From positions 62,001-126,000 of the forward strand of contig CANGNS010000004.1 of assembly GCA_947455465.1 (NCBI GenBank): a stretch of DNA of 64,000 bases. The letters are read 5' to 3'. How positions within the stretch are numbered: position 1 is the stretch's first letter; every line of letters begins with the position of its first letter. Below are positions 31,182 to 42,958 of this stretch, in pieces. Made by a program: the position numbers and the translations under genes. Below the pieces are notes generated by a model. It had not been told where the DNA came from and did not search any database. It saw only the letters and a program-made list of their open reading frames with translations. This DNA is from Comamonadaceae bacterium. GTDB taxonomy: Bacteria > Pseudomonadota > Gammaproteobacteria > Burkholderiales > Burkholderiaceae_C.

Positions 31182-32582
31182 CTAGAAATCGCCCCCGCCT
31201 CCGTGGGCGAGGTTTTCAAACTTGGTGATATTGCGCAGAAATGCCAGCTTGACAGTGCCTGTCGGGCCGTTGCGTTGCTTGGCAATGATGATCTCGGCCA
31301 CGCCAGGCTCTTTGCAGGCCTCTTTGGTGTAGTACTCGTCGCGGTAAATAAACATGATGATGTCCGCGTCCTGCTCGATGGCGCCAGACTCGCGCAAATC
31401 GCTCATCATGGGGCGCTTGTCTGGGCGCTGCTCGACGCTGCGGTTGAGCTGGGATAGCGCTACGACGGGGCACTTGAGTTCGCGGGCCAGCATTTTGAGG
31501 CCCCGGGAAATCTCGCCCAGCTCAGTAGCGCGGTTTTCGCCATCGCTGCTGCCGTTCATCAGCTGCAAATAGTCGACCACGATCAGGCCCAACTGCCCAC
31601 AATTGCGCGCCAGCCGACGTGCCGAGGAGCGCAAATCGCCTGAACTCAGGCCCGCGCTCTCGTCAATGTGCAAGGAAATAGTGCGCAGCTTTTCAATGGT
31701 TTCGGCCAAGCGCGGCCATTCTTCGTCCGTTAGCTTGCCGGTGCGCAAATGGCTTTGGTCAATACGCCCAATCGAGCCCACGATACGCACAGCCAGTTGG
31801 GAAGCGCCCATTTCCATAGAAAACACCGCCACTGGCAGGCCTTCGTTGAGCGCGACGTGTTCGGCAATATTGATAGCCAGCGCGGTTTTGCCCATCGAGG
31901 GGCGCGCCGCCAGGACGATCAAGTCACCGGCCTGAAAGCCCGCCGTCATGCGGTCCAGGTCATAAAAACCAGTGGGCACGCCCGTCACGTCATTCGGGTT
32001 ATCGGCCATCTCCTGGACCCGGTCCATGAGGCTGATGACCAAGGTGTCCATGGCCTGGAAGCCCTGGCTATTGCGCTTGCCCTGCTCGCCAATATTGAAA
32101 ATCTTTTGCTCTGCCTCGTCTACGATGTCCGAGACCGCGCGGCCCTTGGTGTTAAACGCATTGGTGGCGATTTCATCGCTGGCCGTTACCAGTTTGCGCA
32201 GGATGGATCGTTCGCGCACGATCTCGGCGTAGCGGCGGATATTGCTGGCGCTGGGCACATACTGCGCCAGCGAGTTGAGGTAGACCAAGCCGCCCACCTC
32301 GTCGCCGTGCCCCTGGCTTTGCAGGTGCTCAAACACCGTAATGACGTCAGCTGGCCGGCTGGTGTTGATCAAATTGCCGATCGCAGCGAACACCAGGCGA
32401 TGCTCGTAGCGGTAAAAATCGCCCTCCTGCAGAACGTCGTTGACGCGGTCCCAGGCATTGTTGTCCAGCAACAAACCACCTAATACGCTGGACTCGCCCT
32501 CAATTGAATGCGGTGGAATGCGCAGCTGGGCGACCTGCCTGTCGGGCACGCCGTCGTCCGGCACAAAATCGTCTTCAGACAT
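31182..32582 (-). CDS. dnaB: replicative DNA helicase DnaB
   Basis: A 466-residue hexameric helicase. The N-terminal domain begins 'LRIPPHSIEGESSVLGGLLLDN', and the C-terminal RecA-like domain has Walker A ARPSMGKTALA, Walker B 'LIVVDYLQLM' and the DnaB motif 'SQLNRSVEQRPDKRPMMSDL'. It unwinds DNA at the replication fork. It lies downstream of rplI but is separated by an intrinsic terminator, so it probably has its own promoter within 32583-32656. No intein is present. Confidence 0.97.
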   Translation of the reverse strand: MSEDDFVPDDGVPDRQVAQLRIPPHSIEGESSVLGGLLLDNNAWDRVNDVLQEGDFYRYEHRLVFAAIGNLINTSRPADVITVFEHLQSQGHGDEVGGLVYLNSLAQYVPSASNIRRYAEIVRERSILRKLVTASDEIATNAFNTKGRAVSDIVDEAEQKIFNIGEQGKRNSQGFQAMDTLVISLMDRVQEMADNPNDVTGVPTGFYDLDRMTAGFQAGDLIVLAARPSMGKTALAINIAEHVALNEGLPVAVFSMEMGASQLAVRIVGSIGRIDQSHLRTGKLTDEEWPRLAETIEKLRTISLHIDESAGLSSGDLRSSARRLARNCGQLGLIVVDYLQLMNGSSDGENRATELGEISRGLKMLARELKCPVVALSQLNRSVEQRPDKRPMMSDLRESGAIEQDADIIMFIYRDEYYTKEACKEPGVAEIIIAKQRNGPTGTVKLAFLRNITKFENLAHGGGGDF

Positions 32583-32656
32583 GCAAAATTCCTGTTCTTA
32601 CGGGGCGCAGCGGGTGGCGCACGGGTATCCAACGCTCAGTGAGTCCGGTAGGCGAC

Positions 32657-32693
32657 AAAAAAGGCCGCCAGAGCGTACTCTTGCGGCCTTTTT
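32657..32693 (-). terminator. terminator of the rpsF-priB-rpsR-rplI operon
   Basis: An inverted repeat with GGCCGC/GCGGCC arms (32663-32668 and 32683-32688), extended by an inner AGAG/CTCT pair, is flanked by six A and five T. It is bidirectional in form and lies about 60 bases after the rplI stop on the minus strand, upstream of dnaB. Confidence 0.85.
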
Positions 32694-32702
32694 ATAAGGG
32701 TT

Positions 32703-32723
32703 CTACGGGCCGCGAGCCCGTAG
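32703..32723 (-). other. second hairpin downstream of rplI
   Basis: A perfect 8-bp stem (32703-32710 with 32716-32723, CTACGGGC arms) with a five-base loop, without a T run. It lies between the rplI stop and the terminator and may protect the 3' end of the ribosomal protein mRNA; that role is inferred. Confidence 0.5.
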
Positions 32724-32752
32724 CTTACCTTGATCGCGGGGAGTGGCCTAAA

Positions 32753-33205
32753 TCAGGTCGACTCACCGTAGACCGACACCGTGATGTCCACCACGACGTC
32801 CGTATGCAAAGCCACGCTGACGTTGGTGTCGCCAACCACCTTGATGGGGCCATTGGGCATACGGATGTTGGACTTGACCACCTGGTAGCCGGTCTTGACC
32901 AGCTCTTCAGCGATGTCCGCATTGGTCACCGAGCCAAACAGACGGCCATCTACGCCGGCTTTTTGGGTCAGCTTGATGGTACTTCCAGCCAGCTTCTCGC
33001 CCAGCTTTTGGCTCGCTTCGAGCTTGGCTGCAGCGGCTTTTTCGAGCTCGGCGCGGCGTGCTTCGAATTCGGCCTTGGCCGACTCGGTGGCACGGCGGGC
33101 GCGGCCCGAGGGAATCAGAAAGTTACGTGCGTAACCGTCTTTGACTTTAACGATTTCACCCAGATTACCCAGGTTCACGACCTTGTCGAGCAGAATGATT
33201 TGCAT
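32753..33205 (-). CDS. rplI: 50S ribosomal protein L9
   Basis: A 150-residue L9 with the conserved start '[29 protein letters not shown]', the long connecting helix (about 41-75) and the C-terminal domain with '[20 protein letters not shown]'. It binds 23S rRNA near the L1 stalk. It is the last gene of the rpsF-priB-rpsR-rplI operon, 11 bases after rpsR, with an AAGGAG ribosome-binding site. Confidence 0.97.
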   Translation of the reverse strand: MQIILLDKVVNLGNLGEIVKVKDGYARNFLIPSGRARRATESAKAEFEARRAELEKAAAAKLEASQKLGEKLAGSTIKLTQKAGVDGRLFGSVTNADIAEELVKTGYQVVKSNIRMPNGPIKVVGDTNVSVALHTDVVVDITVSVYGEST

Positions 33206-33216
33206 GGTCGGGCTCC

Positions 33217-33498
33217 TTAGATCTTGTGTTGGTCGCTGTAGGGCAGCAGCGCCAAAAAGCGTGCGCGCTTGATAGCGGTGTTGAGCTGGCGCTGGAAAAT
33301 CGCACGGGTGCCGGTCAGGCGTGCGGGAATGATCTTGCCGTTTTCGGCAATGAAATCACGCAGCGTGTCGATGTCTTTGTAGTCAATCTCTTCAACACCG
33401 GTCACGGTGAAACGGCAAAAACGCTTGCGCTTGAACAATAGCGACTGGGTATTGCGCTTGGGGCGCTTGTCTTTATTGAACTTCTTGAACGTGGCCAT
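33217..33498 (-). CDS. rpsR: 30S ribosomal protein S18
   Basis: A 93-residue S18 containing the typical '[27 protein letters not shown]' and '[18 protein letters not shown]'. The basic N-terminus includes 'KRKRFCRF'. S18 pairs with S6 on the platform of the small subunit. A GGAGG ribosome-binding site precedes the ATG, and the gene begins eight bases after priB. Confidence 0.97.
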   Translation of the reverse strand: MATFKKFNKDKRPKRNTQSLLFKRKRFCRFTVTGVEEIDYKDIDTLRDFIAENGKIIPARLTGTRAIFQRQLNTAIKRARFLALLPYSDQHKI

Positions 33499-33506
33499 AA
33501 AGCCTC

Positions 33507-33806
33507 CTATAACAAATCTTGCGAAAAATCCTGAATCTGCAGAACCACTGATTTACCGAGCCTGGAGTTGGTGAGATAGCCTTGAAATTTCCAACTGCTA
33601 CCTACCGCTTGCGCCGCCAGCCTTTCAGCCAGTGCGGCAAATGCCACCGCTTTCAACACCATCTTGACTTGCCTACTGCCTTGCAGATCCTGGAGCTGCG
33701 ACTCATGTTCGAGCACCAGGTTGATTGCTGGAACCCCAGCGGGCGTGTAACGCAGCGATTGCACCTCTGCGATACGGGCTGTCAAAACAAGGGAATTAGC
33801 GGACAC
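33507..33806 (-). CDS. priB: primosomal replication protein N (PriB)
   Basis: A 99-residue single-stranded-DNA-binding OB-fold protein, with the family start '[21 protein letters not shown]' and 'INLVLEHES'. PriB helps restart stalled replication forks with PriA and DnaT. It sits between rpsF and rpsR, the classic beta/gamma-proteobacterial place. The start I can support is GTG at 33806, but the best Shine-Dalgarno match (AGGAG) overlaps that codon; upstream CTG or ATT codons in the same frame are alternatives. Confidence 0.92.
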   Translation of the reverse strand: MSANSLVLTARIAEVQSLRYTPAGVPAINLVLEHESQLQDLQGSRQVKMVLKAVAFAALAERLAAQAVGSSWKFQGYLTNSRLGKSVVLQIQDFSQDLL

Positions 33807-33840
33807 TCCTGCTTCAAAAATCAGTGCTTACTAATCGGCA

Positions 33841-34206
33841 TCAAGCCTGGTATTCAGCTTGCTGGGTTTTGCGGGCGTCTTCACGCTCGACAGTTTTCAT
33901 CATTGAAGAAGGGCCGGTTTCGGCTTTTTTCTTCGAAACGGTGAGGTGGCGCAAAACCGCATCATTGAATTTGAAGGCGTGCTCCAGTTCGGCCATCACG
34001 GCCTGGTCGGCTTCGATATTGACGCACAGGTAATGGGCTTTAGCGAGTTTGTTAATCAGGTACACCATCTGGCGACGGCCCCAATCCTCAACGCGGTGCA
34101 CTTTGCCACCGCCAGCGGTGATCATGCCCTTGTAACGCTCCAGCATGGCTGGAACTTGTTCGCTCTGATCCGGATGGATCATGAGAATGATTTCATAGTG
34201 ACGCAT
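33841..34206 (-). CDS. rpsF: 30S ribosomal protein S6
   Basis: A 121-residue S6 beginning [18 protein letters not shown], with '[26 protein letters not shown]' in the middle. The ATG at 34206 follows an AAGGAGT ribosome-binding site. It is the first gene of the operon; a -10 box TATAAT (34294-34299, minus strand) lies upstream, giving a leader of roughly 80 bases with GC-rich hairpins that could carry the S6:S18 feedback site. Confidence 0.96.
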   Translation of the reverse strand: MRHYEIILMIHPDQSEQVPAMLERYKGMITAGGGKVHRVEDWGRRQMVYLINKLAKAHYLCVNIEADQAVMAELEHAFKFNDAVLRHLTVSKKKAETGPSSMMKTVEREDARKTQQAEYQA

Positions 34207-34224
34207 GAATACTCCTTGTGGATT

Positions 34225-34299
34225 GGCCCCTTGGGGGCCGGAAAAAGCCACCCCCGGCGTCTAAACGGGGTGCAGCAAGGCGAAAAGCTTGCCATTATA
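34225..34299 (-). promoter_or_regulatory. rpsF promoter -10 and structured leader
   Basis: On the minus strand GGGCTATAATGG gives a perfect -10 box (34294-34299), though no good -35 box is seen at 16-18 bases. The leader contains GGCCCC/GGGGCC arms (34225-34230 and 34234-34239) directly above the ribosome-binding site, and an alternative longer stem with a CCGG-containing side. Many bacteria regulate this operon by S6:S18 binding to such a leader; whether this is that motif needs a covariance search. Confidence 0.45.
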
Positions 34300-34338
34300 G
34301 CCCGCCATCAGGCCTGGCCCGCCGAGCCACGAGCGGGC

Positions 34339-36620
34339 TTAGGCAGGCCGGTCCTCAGTGTCCGTGGGCTCGGGCCAGGCCAGGCTGGCCAAAAAGGTCG
34401 CCAGCACGCCCGCCGGGACGCCAAAAACACCCGCCGACACCGGCGCAATGCCCCACCACAAGCCGCCCGAACTCAAGCCCAGAACGCCTTTGAGCGGCGG
34501 TAAATTGCTTGCCATGTAAAACAGCGTGACACCCAAGCCCGCCAACATGCCAAAAACCGCCCCGATGCGGCTGGTTCTGCGCCAAAAAATCCCCAGCACC
34601 ATGGCCGGCACCAGGCCCGCCCCGGCCAAGGAAAAAGAGGCCGCCACCAAATACAAAATAGCCGCCGGGCGCTGCGCCGCCGCATACGCAGCCAGCAAGG
34701 CAACAACCAAGAGCGCAAATTTGGACCACATCACGGTGCGCATGGCGGTGGCCGGGTCGGTGTCGCCCTCAAAGGCCAGGTCATGGGCCAAGGCATTTCC
34801 GATGGTTAGCAGCAAGCCGTCTGCGGTGGACAAGGCCGCGGCCAAGCCGCCGGCGGCCACCAGGACCGAAAAAATATAAGGCAAACCACCGATTTCCGGA
34901 CTAGCCAACATCACCACGTCGGCGCCAATGTGCAGTTCGGCGAACTGCAGCAATCCATCGCCATTGACGTCGGCAAAAGACAGCAAGCTCGGATCCCGCG
35001 ACCACTGCCCCATCCAATTGGGTAGCGCGCTGATGTGCTGGCCGACCAAATTGGCCATGACCTCATATTTCACAAACACCGCCAGGGCCGGCGCGCACAA
35101 ATACAAAAGCGCGATAAAACCCAGCGACCAGGCCACCGATTGGCGCGCCTGCTGCACCGACGGCGTGGTAAAAAAGCGACTTAAGAGGTGCGGCAGGCCC
35201 GCAGTGCCCACCATCAGACAAAACATCAGTGCCAGAAAATTAGCCCGCGAACTTTGGAAGGCCGCCTGCTCCTGGGCGCTGCCCTGCGGATCGCCCGCAA
35301 AGGCCTGGGTGTGGCGGTGCAAATTGCCCAAGGGCTGGGCTTGCTCCAGCGTTTCTTCGCGCTGACGTGTCCACATTGCGCGCGCCGCCTCGGTTTCACG
35401 TGGCAAAGCGGCAATTTCCCGGCGCAGCGCCATGGCTTTGGCCTGGTCGACCGGGGTGTCGCCCAGGTCTTGGAGTTGGTGGCGCAGTGTCGTTTTTTCC
35501 AGGCGCAGCGCGGCCTCGACGTCGCCCAACTTGGCATCGATCTGGCGGACCCGCTCTTGGTAGATGGCTATCACTTCCTGTTCAGCCGGCGCGTGAAGTA
35601 TTTGCTCCTCCAATTGCGTAATTTTTTGCAATTGCTGGCCGTAGGCAAAGGGCGCAATCGGGTTGCCAGTTTGCTGGTAGGACAGCCAGGACACGGGCAA
35701 CAAAAAGGCCAGAATGAGCAATACGTACTGCGCCACCTGCGTCCAAGTCACCGCCCGCATGCCCCCCAAAAAGGAACACACGAGCACGCCGCCCAAGCCC
35801 AGCAAAATGCCGATCTCAAAATGCAAGCCGGTCAAGCGCGAGGTGATCAGGCCAACGCCGTAAATCTGGGCCACCACATAGGTGAAAGAGCATAAAACCG
35901 CCGCCCCAGCCGCAATGCGCCGTGGCCAGACACCGCCATAGCGCAGCGCAAAATAATCCGGTAGCGTGTAGATATCGAAGGCGCGCAAATACGGCGCCAC
36001 CCACAAGGCCAAAAGGCAAAACCCACCGGTCCAGCCCAGCACATAGGCCAGGCCGCCGGGCTGATTGCCCATGCCGCTAAATCCCTGCAAATACAGGCCA
36101 CCCGACAGGCTGATAAACGAGGCGGCGCTCATCCAATCCGCCGCCGTGGCCATGCCGTTGTACACCGCTGGCACGCGCCTGCCGGCAACGTAGTACTCAT
36201 CGACGCGCGAGGTGCGGCCGTACACGCCGATGCCGGTGTACATCATCAGCGTCAGGGCCAAAAAGACGCCGGCAATCCAGGGCCTGGGCATGCCTGCATA
36301 TTGCGCGGCCGCCAGGCCCAGCACGCCCAGCAGGCCCAAGCCGAGGGCGCGGAAAAATCGGCGATGCAGGCGCGCGGTGTACGCCGGCAGCCAGGGCGGC
36401 TCGGCGCCGCCGTCGACCCGGTTTTTGCGCCAGGCAAAGACCACCACAATGCCAATGAAAACCAAGACCGTGCCTTGGGCGGCGAACCAAAACCCTACGG
36501 GCCACCCCCCCACCACCGCGCCCAGGTCACGGGCAAAAAAGACCACGCCAAAGGACGCGGCAAACCACAAAGTCAGCAAGACGGCATGCAGCCGCCAGGA
36601 CCCCGTAGCTTGCGTTGGTG

Positions 36621-36624
<4 letters not shown>
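34339..36624 (-). CDS. sodium:solute symporter (VC_2705/acetate symporter type) with fused DUF4212 domain
   Basis: A 761-residue membrane protein. Residues about 9-65 form a two-helix DUF4212/YjcH-like domain that is a separate small protein in many species; the SSS transporter core begins at about 105 ('[36 protein letters not shown]'). An insert of about 100 residues (330-430) is strongly charged and heptad-like, so probably a coiled coil. A canonical EF-hand calcium loop, [12 protein letters not shown], is at 552-563. The start overlaps the ppsA stop by four bases, so it is translated with PEP synthase. Substrate is likely a short carboxylate such as acetate, pyruvate or propionate, by family and context. 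Confidence 0.85.
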
Positions 36625-39014
<2,390 letters not shown>

Positions 39015-39273
39015 ACGAACTCCAAAGTTAAAAACTTGTCAGCCGGCGGCGCTAAGCGTCCTGCACGGGCGGCCTGGCGGCTCATCAGGGGGCAATTCTT
39101 TGGATTTGTGCTTGTAGGAAATGCGCGCTGACCGGGCCTTGAGGCGAAGCCCAATTGTAGGTCTGACGCTCTGCGCCAGCGGCGGCGCATAGGCTCACCA
39201 ACCCTTGGCGCAAAATAGGCCCCGCCACAGCGCCGCAAACGGGCGGGCCGGGCATTTTTTGGACAACTCCAGC

Positions 39274-40095
39274 ATGGCCCCACGCAGCGTATTTTTTGTC
39301 TCGGACGGCACTGGCATCACCGCCGAGACTTTTGGCAAGGCCATCTTGGCCCAATTTGAGGTGCGCACCCGCCTGGTGCGCGTGCCTTTTGTCGATACGG
39401 TGGACAAAGCCCACCAAACGGTGCGCCAAATCAACCATGCCGGTCAGATCGATGGGCAGCGGCCAATTGTGTTCACCACCTTGGTCAATATGGAGGTGCT
39501 GCAAGTCATCCGCGAGGGCTGCCAAGGCATGCTGCTCGATATGTTTGGCACCTTTGTGCACCCGCTGGAGCGCGAGTTCGATACCAAATCCAACCACCGC
39601 ATCGGGCGCTTTAGCGACGCCAGCAAAAGCCGCGAGTACCACGACCGCATCGAGGCCATCAATTTTTCTTTGGCCCACGACGACGGCCAAAGCAACCGCG
39701 ATTTAGAGCAGTCGGACGTGATTTTGGTGGGCGTGAGCCGCAGCGGCAAAACCCCCACCTCGCTGTACCTAGCCATGCAATACGGCATGAAAGCGTCCAA
39801 TTACCCCTTGATTCCCGAAGATTTTGAACGCCGCCAACTGCCCGCCGCCTTGCTGGCGCACAAGCACAAACTTTTCGGATTGAGCATCCAGCCCGAGCGC
39901 CTGAGCGAGATTCGCAATGAGCGGCGTCCCAACTCCAAATACGCCTCGCTGGAAAACTGCCGCATGGAAGTCCACGAGGCCGAGAGCATGATGCGCCGCG
40001 CGGGTATCCGTTGGCTTTCGACGACGACCAAGTCGATCGAAGAAATCGCCACCACCATCTTGCAAGAGCTCCAGCCCGACCGGCTGGTCTACTAG
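39274..40095 (+). CDS. ppsR: PEP synthase regulatory protein (kinase/pyrophosphorylase)
   Basis: A 273-residue DUF299 protein with 'FFVSDGTGITAETFGKAILAQF' at the start and the P-loop GVSRSGKT at 153-160. This family switches PEP synthase off by ADP-dependent phosphorylation of a threonine next to the catalytic histidine, and on again by phosphate-dependent removal. The target region in the neighbouring ppsA product has the Thr-Cys-His order expected. It is divergent from ppsA across 259 bases that must hold both promoters. The ATG at 39274 gives the normal N-terminus. Confidence 0.95.
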   Translation: MAPRSVFFVSDGTGITAETFGKAILAQFEVRTRLVRVPFVDTVDKAHQTVRQINHAGQIDGQRPIVFTTLVNMEVLQVIREGCQGMLLDMFGTFVHPLEREFDTKSNHRIGRFSDASKSREYHDRIEAINFSLAHDDGQSNRDLEQSDVILVGVSRSGKTPTSLYLAMQYGMKASNYPLIPEDFERRQLPAALLAHKHKLFGLSIQPERLSEIRNERRPNSKYASLENCRMEVHEAESMMRRAGIRWLSTTTKSIEEIATTILQELQPDRLVY

Positions 40096-40107
40096 CCCCG
40101 CCGCCGT

Positions 40108-40515
40108 TTACAGGCCAATGGCTGCCAGCCCGGCCCGCGCAATTTGCGCGTCCTCGCTAGACTTGACGCCGCTCACACCAATGGCGCCCAGGCATTGCCC
40201 GTCTTTCATGATGGGCAGGCCGCCTTCGAGCATGCCGTCCAAAGTGGGGGCACTCAGAAATGCCGGGCGGGTGCTGTTAATCATGTCCTCGTAGACCTTG
40301 CTTTCGCGCCGACCAATGGCCGAGGTGCGGGCTTTGGAGGGGGCGATAAAAGAGGAAACCGGCGCCGCGCCATCGAGGCGCGCAAACCAAAGCAAATGCC
40401 CGCCATCGTCGACAATGGCAATGCTCACGGCCCAGCCATGCTTGAGGGCTTCGGCCTCGGCGGCAGCGCCCATGGCCTTCAGATCGGAGAGTTCAAGGGT
40501 GGTTTTGGATTTCAT
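40108..40515 (-). CDS. GlcG/HbpS family protein
   Basis: A 135-residue single-domain protein with 'GWAVSIAIVDDGGHLLWFARLDGA', 'KARTSAIGRRES' and 'GGLPIMKDGQCLGAIGVSG', the GlcG/HbpS (DUF336) signature. Relatives bind haem or are encoded in glycolate and diol-use operons; the biochemical role is unclear. There is no signal peptide, so it should be cytoplasmic. It stands alone, convergent with ppsR and divergent from the Bax-inhibitor-1 gene. Confidence 0.85.
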   Translation of the reverse strand: MKSKTTLELSDLKAMGAAAEAEALKHGWAVSIAIVDDGGHLLWFARLDGAAPVSSFIAPSKARTSAIGRRESKVYEDMINSTRPAFLSAPTLDGMLEGGLPIMKDGQCLGAIGVSGVKSSEDAQIARAGLAAIGL

Positions 40516-40695
40516 AGGGGCCGCTCCTGGGGGTCAAAATCGCCAGCATAACCGCTGCGCGGCGGCCGATTGCCGGCCCCGCAGGCGCGACAACCCTGCC
40601 AAAAATCGGGCTAATAGGCCCCGCGCGGTCCGCACGAGGCCTTGTAAATGCCTAGAATTGCCGCAACTCACCGAGGTACACACAGGAGATTGATG

Positions 40696-41391
40696 ATGAA
40701 TGAGCACCTTTCCGTTTTAGACAGCGACTATTCCTACGGCATCAGCGCCGAGGAACGCAACAAAGTCTTGCGCAATACCTACTGGCTGCTGGCCTTGAGC
40801 CTGGTACCCACGGTTTTGGGCGCTTGGGCTGGAGTCGCCCTGGGCCTGGGGCATGTATTTAGCGGCGGCCTGGGCATGGTCTTGTTCCTGGTAGGCGCTT
40901 TCGGGTTTATTTACGCCATCGAACGCACCAAAAACTCGGCCACCGGCGTTCCGGTGTTGCTGGCATTCACGTTTTTCATGGGCGTGACCATGTCGCGCCT
41001 GATCGAGTCGGTGCTGGGTTTTAAAAACGGAACCGATCTGGTGATGACCGCTTTTGGCGGCACAGCTGGCGTATTTTTGGTTATGGCCATCCTGGCTACA
41101 ACCATCAAACGCGACCTCTCGGGCATGGGGCAATGGTTGTTTGTGGGCACCATGGCCTTGGTCGTGGGCGGCGTTATCAATATGTTTGTCGGCTCCACGG
41201 CCGGCATGCTGGCTATGTCGGTGGCCGCCATCGCCATTTTTAGCGCCTACATGCTGTATGACATCAAGCAGATCATTGACGGCGGCGAGACCAATTGCAT
41301 CAGCGCCACGCTGGCCCTGTACCTGGACATCATCAATGTCTTTCAAAGCCTGCTGGCTTTGCTGGGCATCTTTGGCGGCGAGCGCGACTGA
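40696..41391 (+). CDS. Bax inhibitor-1/YccA family membrane protein
   Basis: A 231-residue protein with seven predicted membrane helices and a polar N-terminal tail, matching the BI-1/YccA family ('RNTYWLLALSLVPTVLGAW', 'FSAYMLYDIKQIIDGGETN', 'ALYLDIINVFQSLLALLGI'). E. coli YccA slows FtsH proteolysis; other members leak calcium. The AGGAGA site (40684-40689) fits ATG at 40696 better than the ATG at 40693. A TAGAAT -10 box (40651-40656) is the likely promoter element, and a terminator follows the stop. Confidence 0.9.
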   Translation: MNEHLSVLDSDYSYGISAEERNKVLRNTYWLLALSLVPTVLGAWAGVALGLGHVFSGGLGMVLFLVGAFGFIYAIERTKNSATGVPVLLAFTFFMGVTMSRLIESVLGFKNGTDLVMTAFGGTAGVFLVMAILATTIKRDLSGMGQWLFVGTMALVVGGVINMFVGSTAGMLAMSVAAIAIFSAYMLYDIKQIIDGGETNCISATLALYLDIINVFQSLLALLGIFGGERD

Positions 41392-41410
41392 CCGCGCCGC
41401 TGGCACCAGG

Positions 41411-41435
41411 AAAAAAGGCCCTTCGGGGCCTTTTT
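41411..41435 (+). terminator. intrinsic terminator with UUCG loop
   Basis: GGCCC (41417-41421) and GGGCC (41426-41430) pair around a C(UUCG)G tetraloop, flanked by six A and five T. It lies 20 bases after the Bax-inhibitor-1 gene and about 55 bases before modA, so it separates the two transcription units. Confidence 0.9.
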
Positions 41436-41489
41436 CTTTGCCCTCGCAGGGGCTTCTATACTGGTTTCACCGACGCATCTGCCTGCACC

Positions 41490-42272
41490 ATGACACTCGC
41501 TTGCTTGCTTTTCAACCCTCGAACGCTTGGGGCGCTGGCAGCGCTTTGGGCGCTTTGCTGCCCCGCGGTGGGCGGCGCGGCCGAGGTGCAAGTGGCAGTG
41601 GCGGCTAATTTTGCGGGGCCGATGCAAAAAATCGCCAAAGCCTTTGAGGAGGACAGCGGGCACCGCGTTCGAACAGCCCTTGGCTCAACCGGCAAACTAG
41701 CGACCCAAATCAAGTCGGGCGCGCCGTTTGAAGTGTTCTTGTCTGCCGACAGCCAGACTGCGGCGAGCCTGGAAGCCGAGGGTCTGGCCGTCGCTGGCAG
41801 CCGTTTTAGCTACGCAACGGGGCGCTTGGCACTATGGAGCCGCCAGGCGGGCCTGGTCGACGCGCAAGGTGCGGTGTTGCGCACAGGCCATTTTTCTTAC
41901 CTGGCCATGGCCAACCCCAGGCTGGCGCCCTACGGCGAGGCGGCGCTGGAAGTGCTCAAAGCGATGGGCCTGTGGCCGGCGCTGCAAAGCCGGGTCGTGA
42001 ATGCCGACAGTGTGGGTCAGAGCTACCAGTTTGTGGCCAGTGGCAACGCCGAACTGGGCTTTGTCGCCTTGTCGCAAATTCTGGCCGACACTGAAAACAA
42101 CAAAAGCGCGTACTGGCTGGTACCCAGCCATCTGCATGCGCCTTTGCGCCAAGACGCGGTGCTATTGCAAACCGGCAAAGACAAGCCCGCTGCGCTGGCG
42201 CTGATGCGTTTTCTCAAAAGCCCTGCGGCCCAGGCCATCATCCAGGCTTACGGTTATTCGGTCGACAAATGA
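41490..42272 (+). CDS. modA: molybdate ABC transporter substrate-binding protein
   Basis: A 260-residue periplasmic binding protein. A signal peptide (about 1-30) is followed by the ModA pattern '[26 protein letters not shown]', '[27 protein letters not shown]' and '[26 protein letters not shown]'. It captures molybdate or tungstate for ModBC. A TATACT -10 box at 41457-41462, just after the preceding terminator, is a candidate promoter; no ModE site was recognised. The stop overlaps modB by four bases. Confidence 0.95.
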   Translation: MTLACLLFNPRTLGALAALWALCCPAVGGAAEVQVAVAANFAGPMQKIAKAFEEDSGHRVRTALGSTGKLATQIKSGAPFEVFLSADSQTAASLEAEGLAVAGSRFSYATGRLALWSRQAGLVDAQGAVLRTGHFSYLAMANPRLAPYGEAALEVLKAMGLWPALQSRVVNADSVGQSYQFVASGNAELGFVALSQILADTENNKSAYWLVPSHLHAPLRQDAVLLQTGKDKPAALALMRFLKSPAAQAIIQAYGYSVDK

Positions 42273-42958
42273 ACCCCCTGCTATCCCCGCAAGACCTCGC
42301 CAGCGTGGGCCTGACGCTGCAACTTGCTACGCTCAGTACGCTGGTTTTGCTGGCGCTCACATTGCCGCTGGCCTGGTGGCTGGCGCACACCCGTTCGCGC
42401 TGGCGCACGCCGATTGCCGCCCTGGCCTCCCTGCCGCTGGTGCTGCCGCCCACGGTATTGGGCTTTTATTTGCTAATTTTCTGGGGGCCGGACGGCCTGG
42501 GCGGACAGCTCACCCAATGGCTGGGTTGGGGGCGCCTTCCCTTTACTTTTGCCGGCCTGGTGCTGGCGTCGGTGATTTATTCGCTGCCTTTTGCGCTGCA
42601 GCCGCTTTTGCATGCCTTCGAACACATGGGGCGCCGCCCCCTGGAACTGGCGGCCATGCTGCGCGCCTCGCCCTGGGATGCGTTTTTTAGTGTGGCCTTG
42701 CCCCTGGCGCGCCCGGGCATCCTGACAGCGGCGGTACTGAGCTTTGCGCACACGGTGGGCGAGTTCGGCATGGTGCTCATGATGGGCGGCAATATCGAGG
42801 GCCAGACCCGCGTGGTGTCGACGCAGATTTACGGCCACGTCGAAGCGCTGCAATACCGCCAGGCGCACGTACTGGCGGCGCTGATGGTGGCCTTTTCCTT
42901 CGCGGTGCTGCTGTTTTTGCAGCGCTCACGGAGCGCTGCGGCCAAGGGCGCGCCATGA
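42269..42958 (+). CDS. modB: molybdate ABC transporter permease
   Basis: A 229-residue inner-membrane permease with about five helices and the cytoplasmic EAA loop '[26 protein letters not shown]' that docks on the ATPase. '[15 protein letters not shown]' and '[18 protein letters not shown]' are typical of ModB. It starts in the modA stop (ATGA) and its own stop overlaps modC by four bases, so modABC forms a tightly coupled operon. Confidence 0.95.
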   Translation: MNPLLSPQDLASVGLTLQLATLSTLVLLALTLPLAWWLAHTRSRWRTPIAALASLPLVLPPTVLGFYLLIFWGPDGLGGQLTQWLGWGRLPFTFAGLVLASVIYSLPFALQPLLHAFEHMGRRPLELAAMLRASPWDAFFSVALPLARPGILTAAVLSFAHTVGEFGMVLMMGGNIEGQTRVVSTQIYGHVEALQYRQAHVLAALMVAFSFAVLLFLQRSRSAAAKGAP

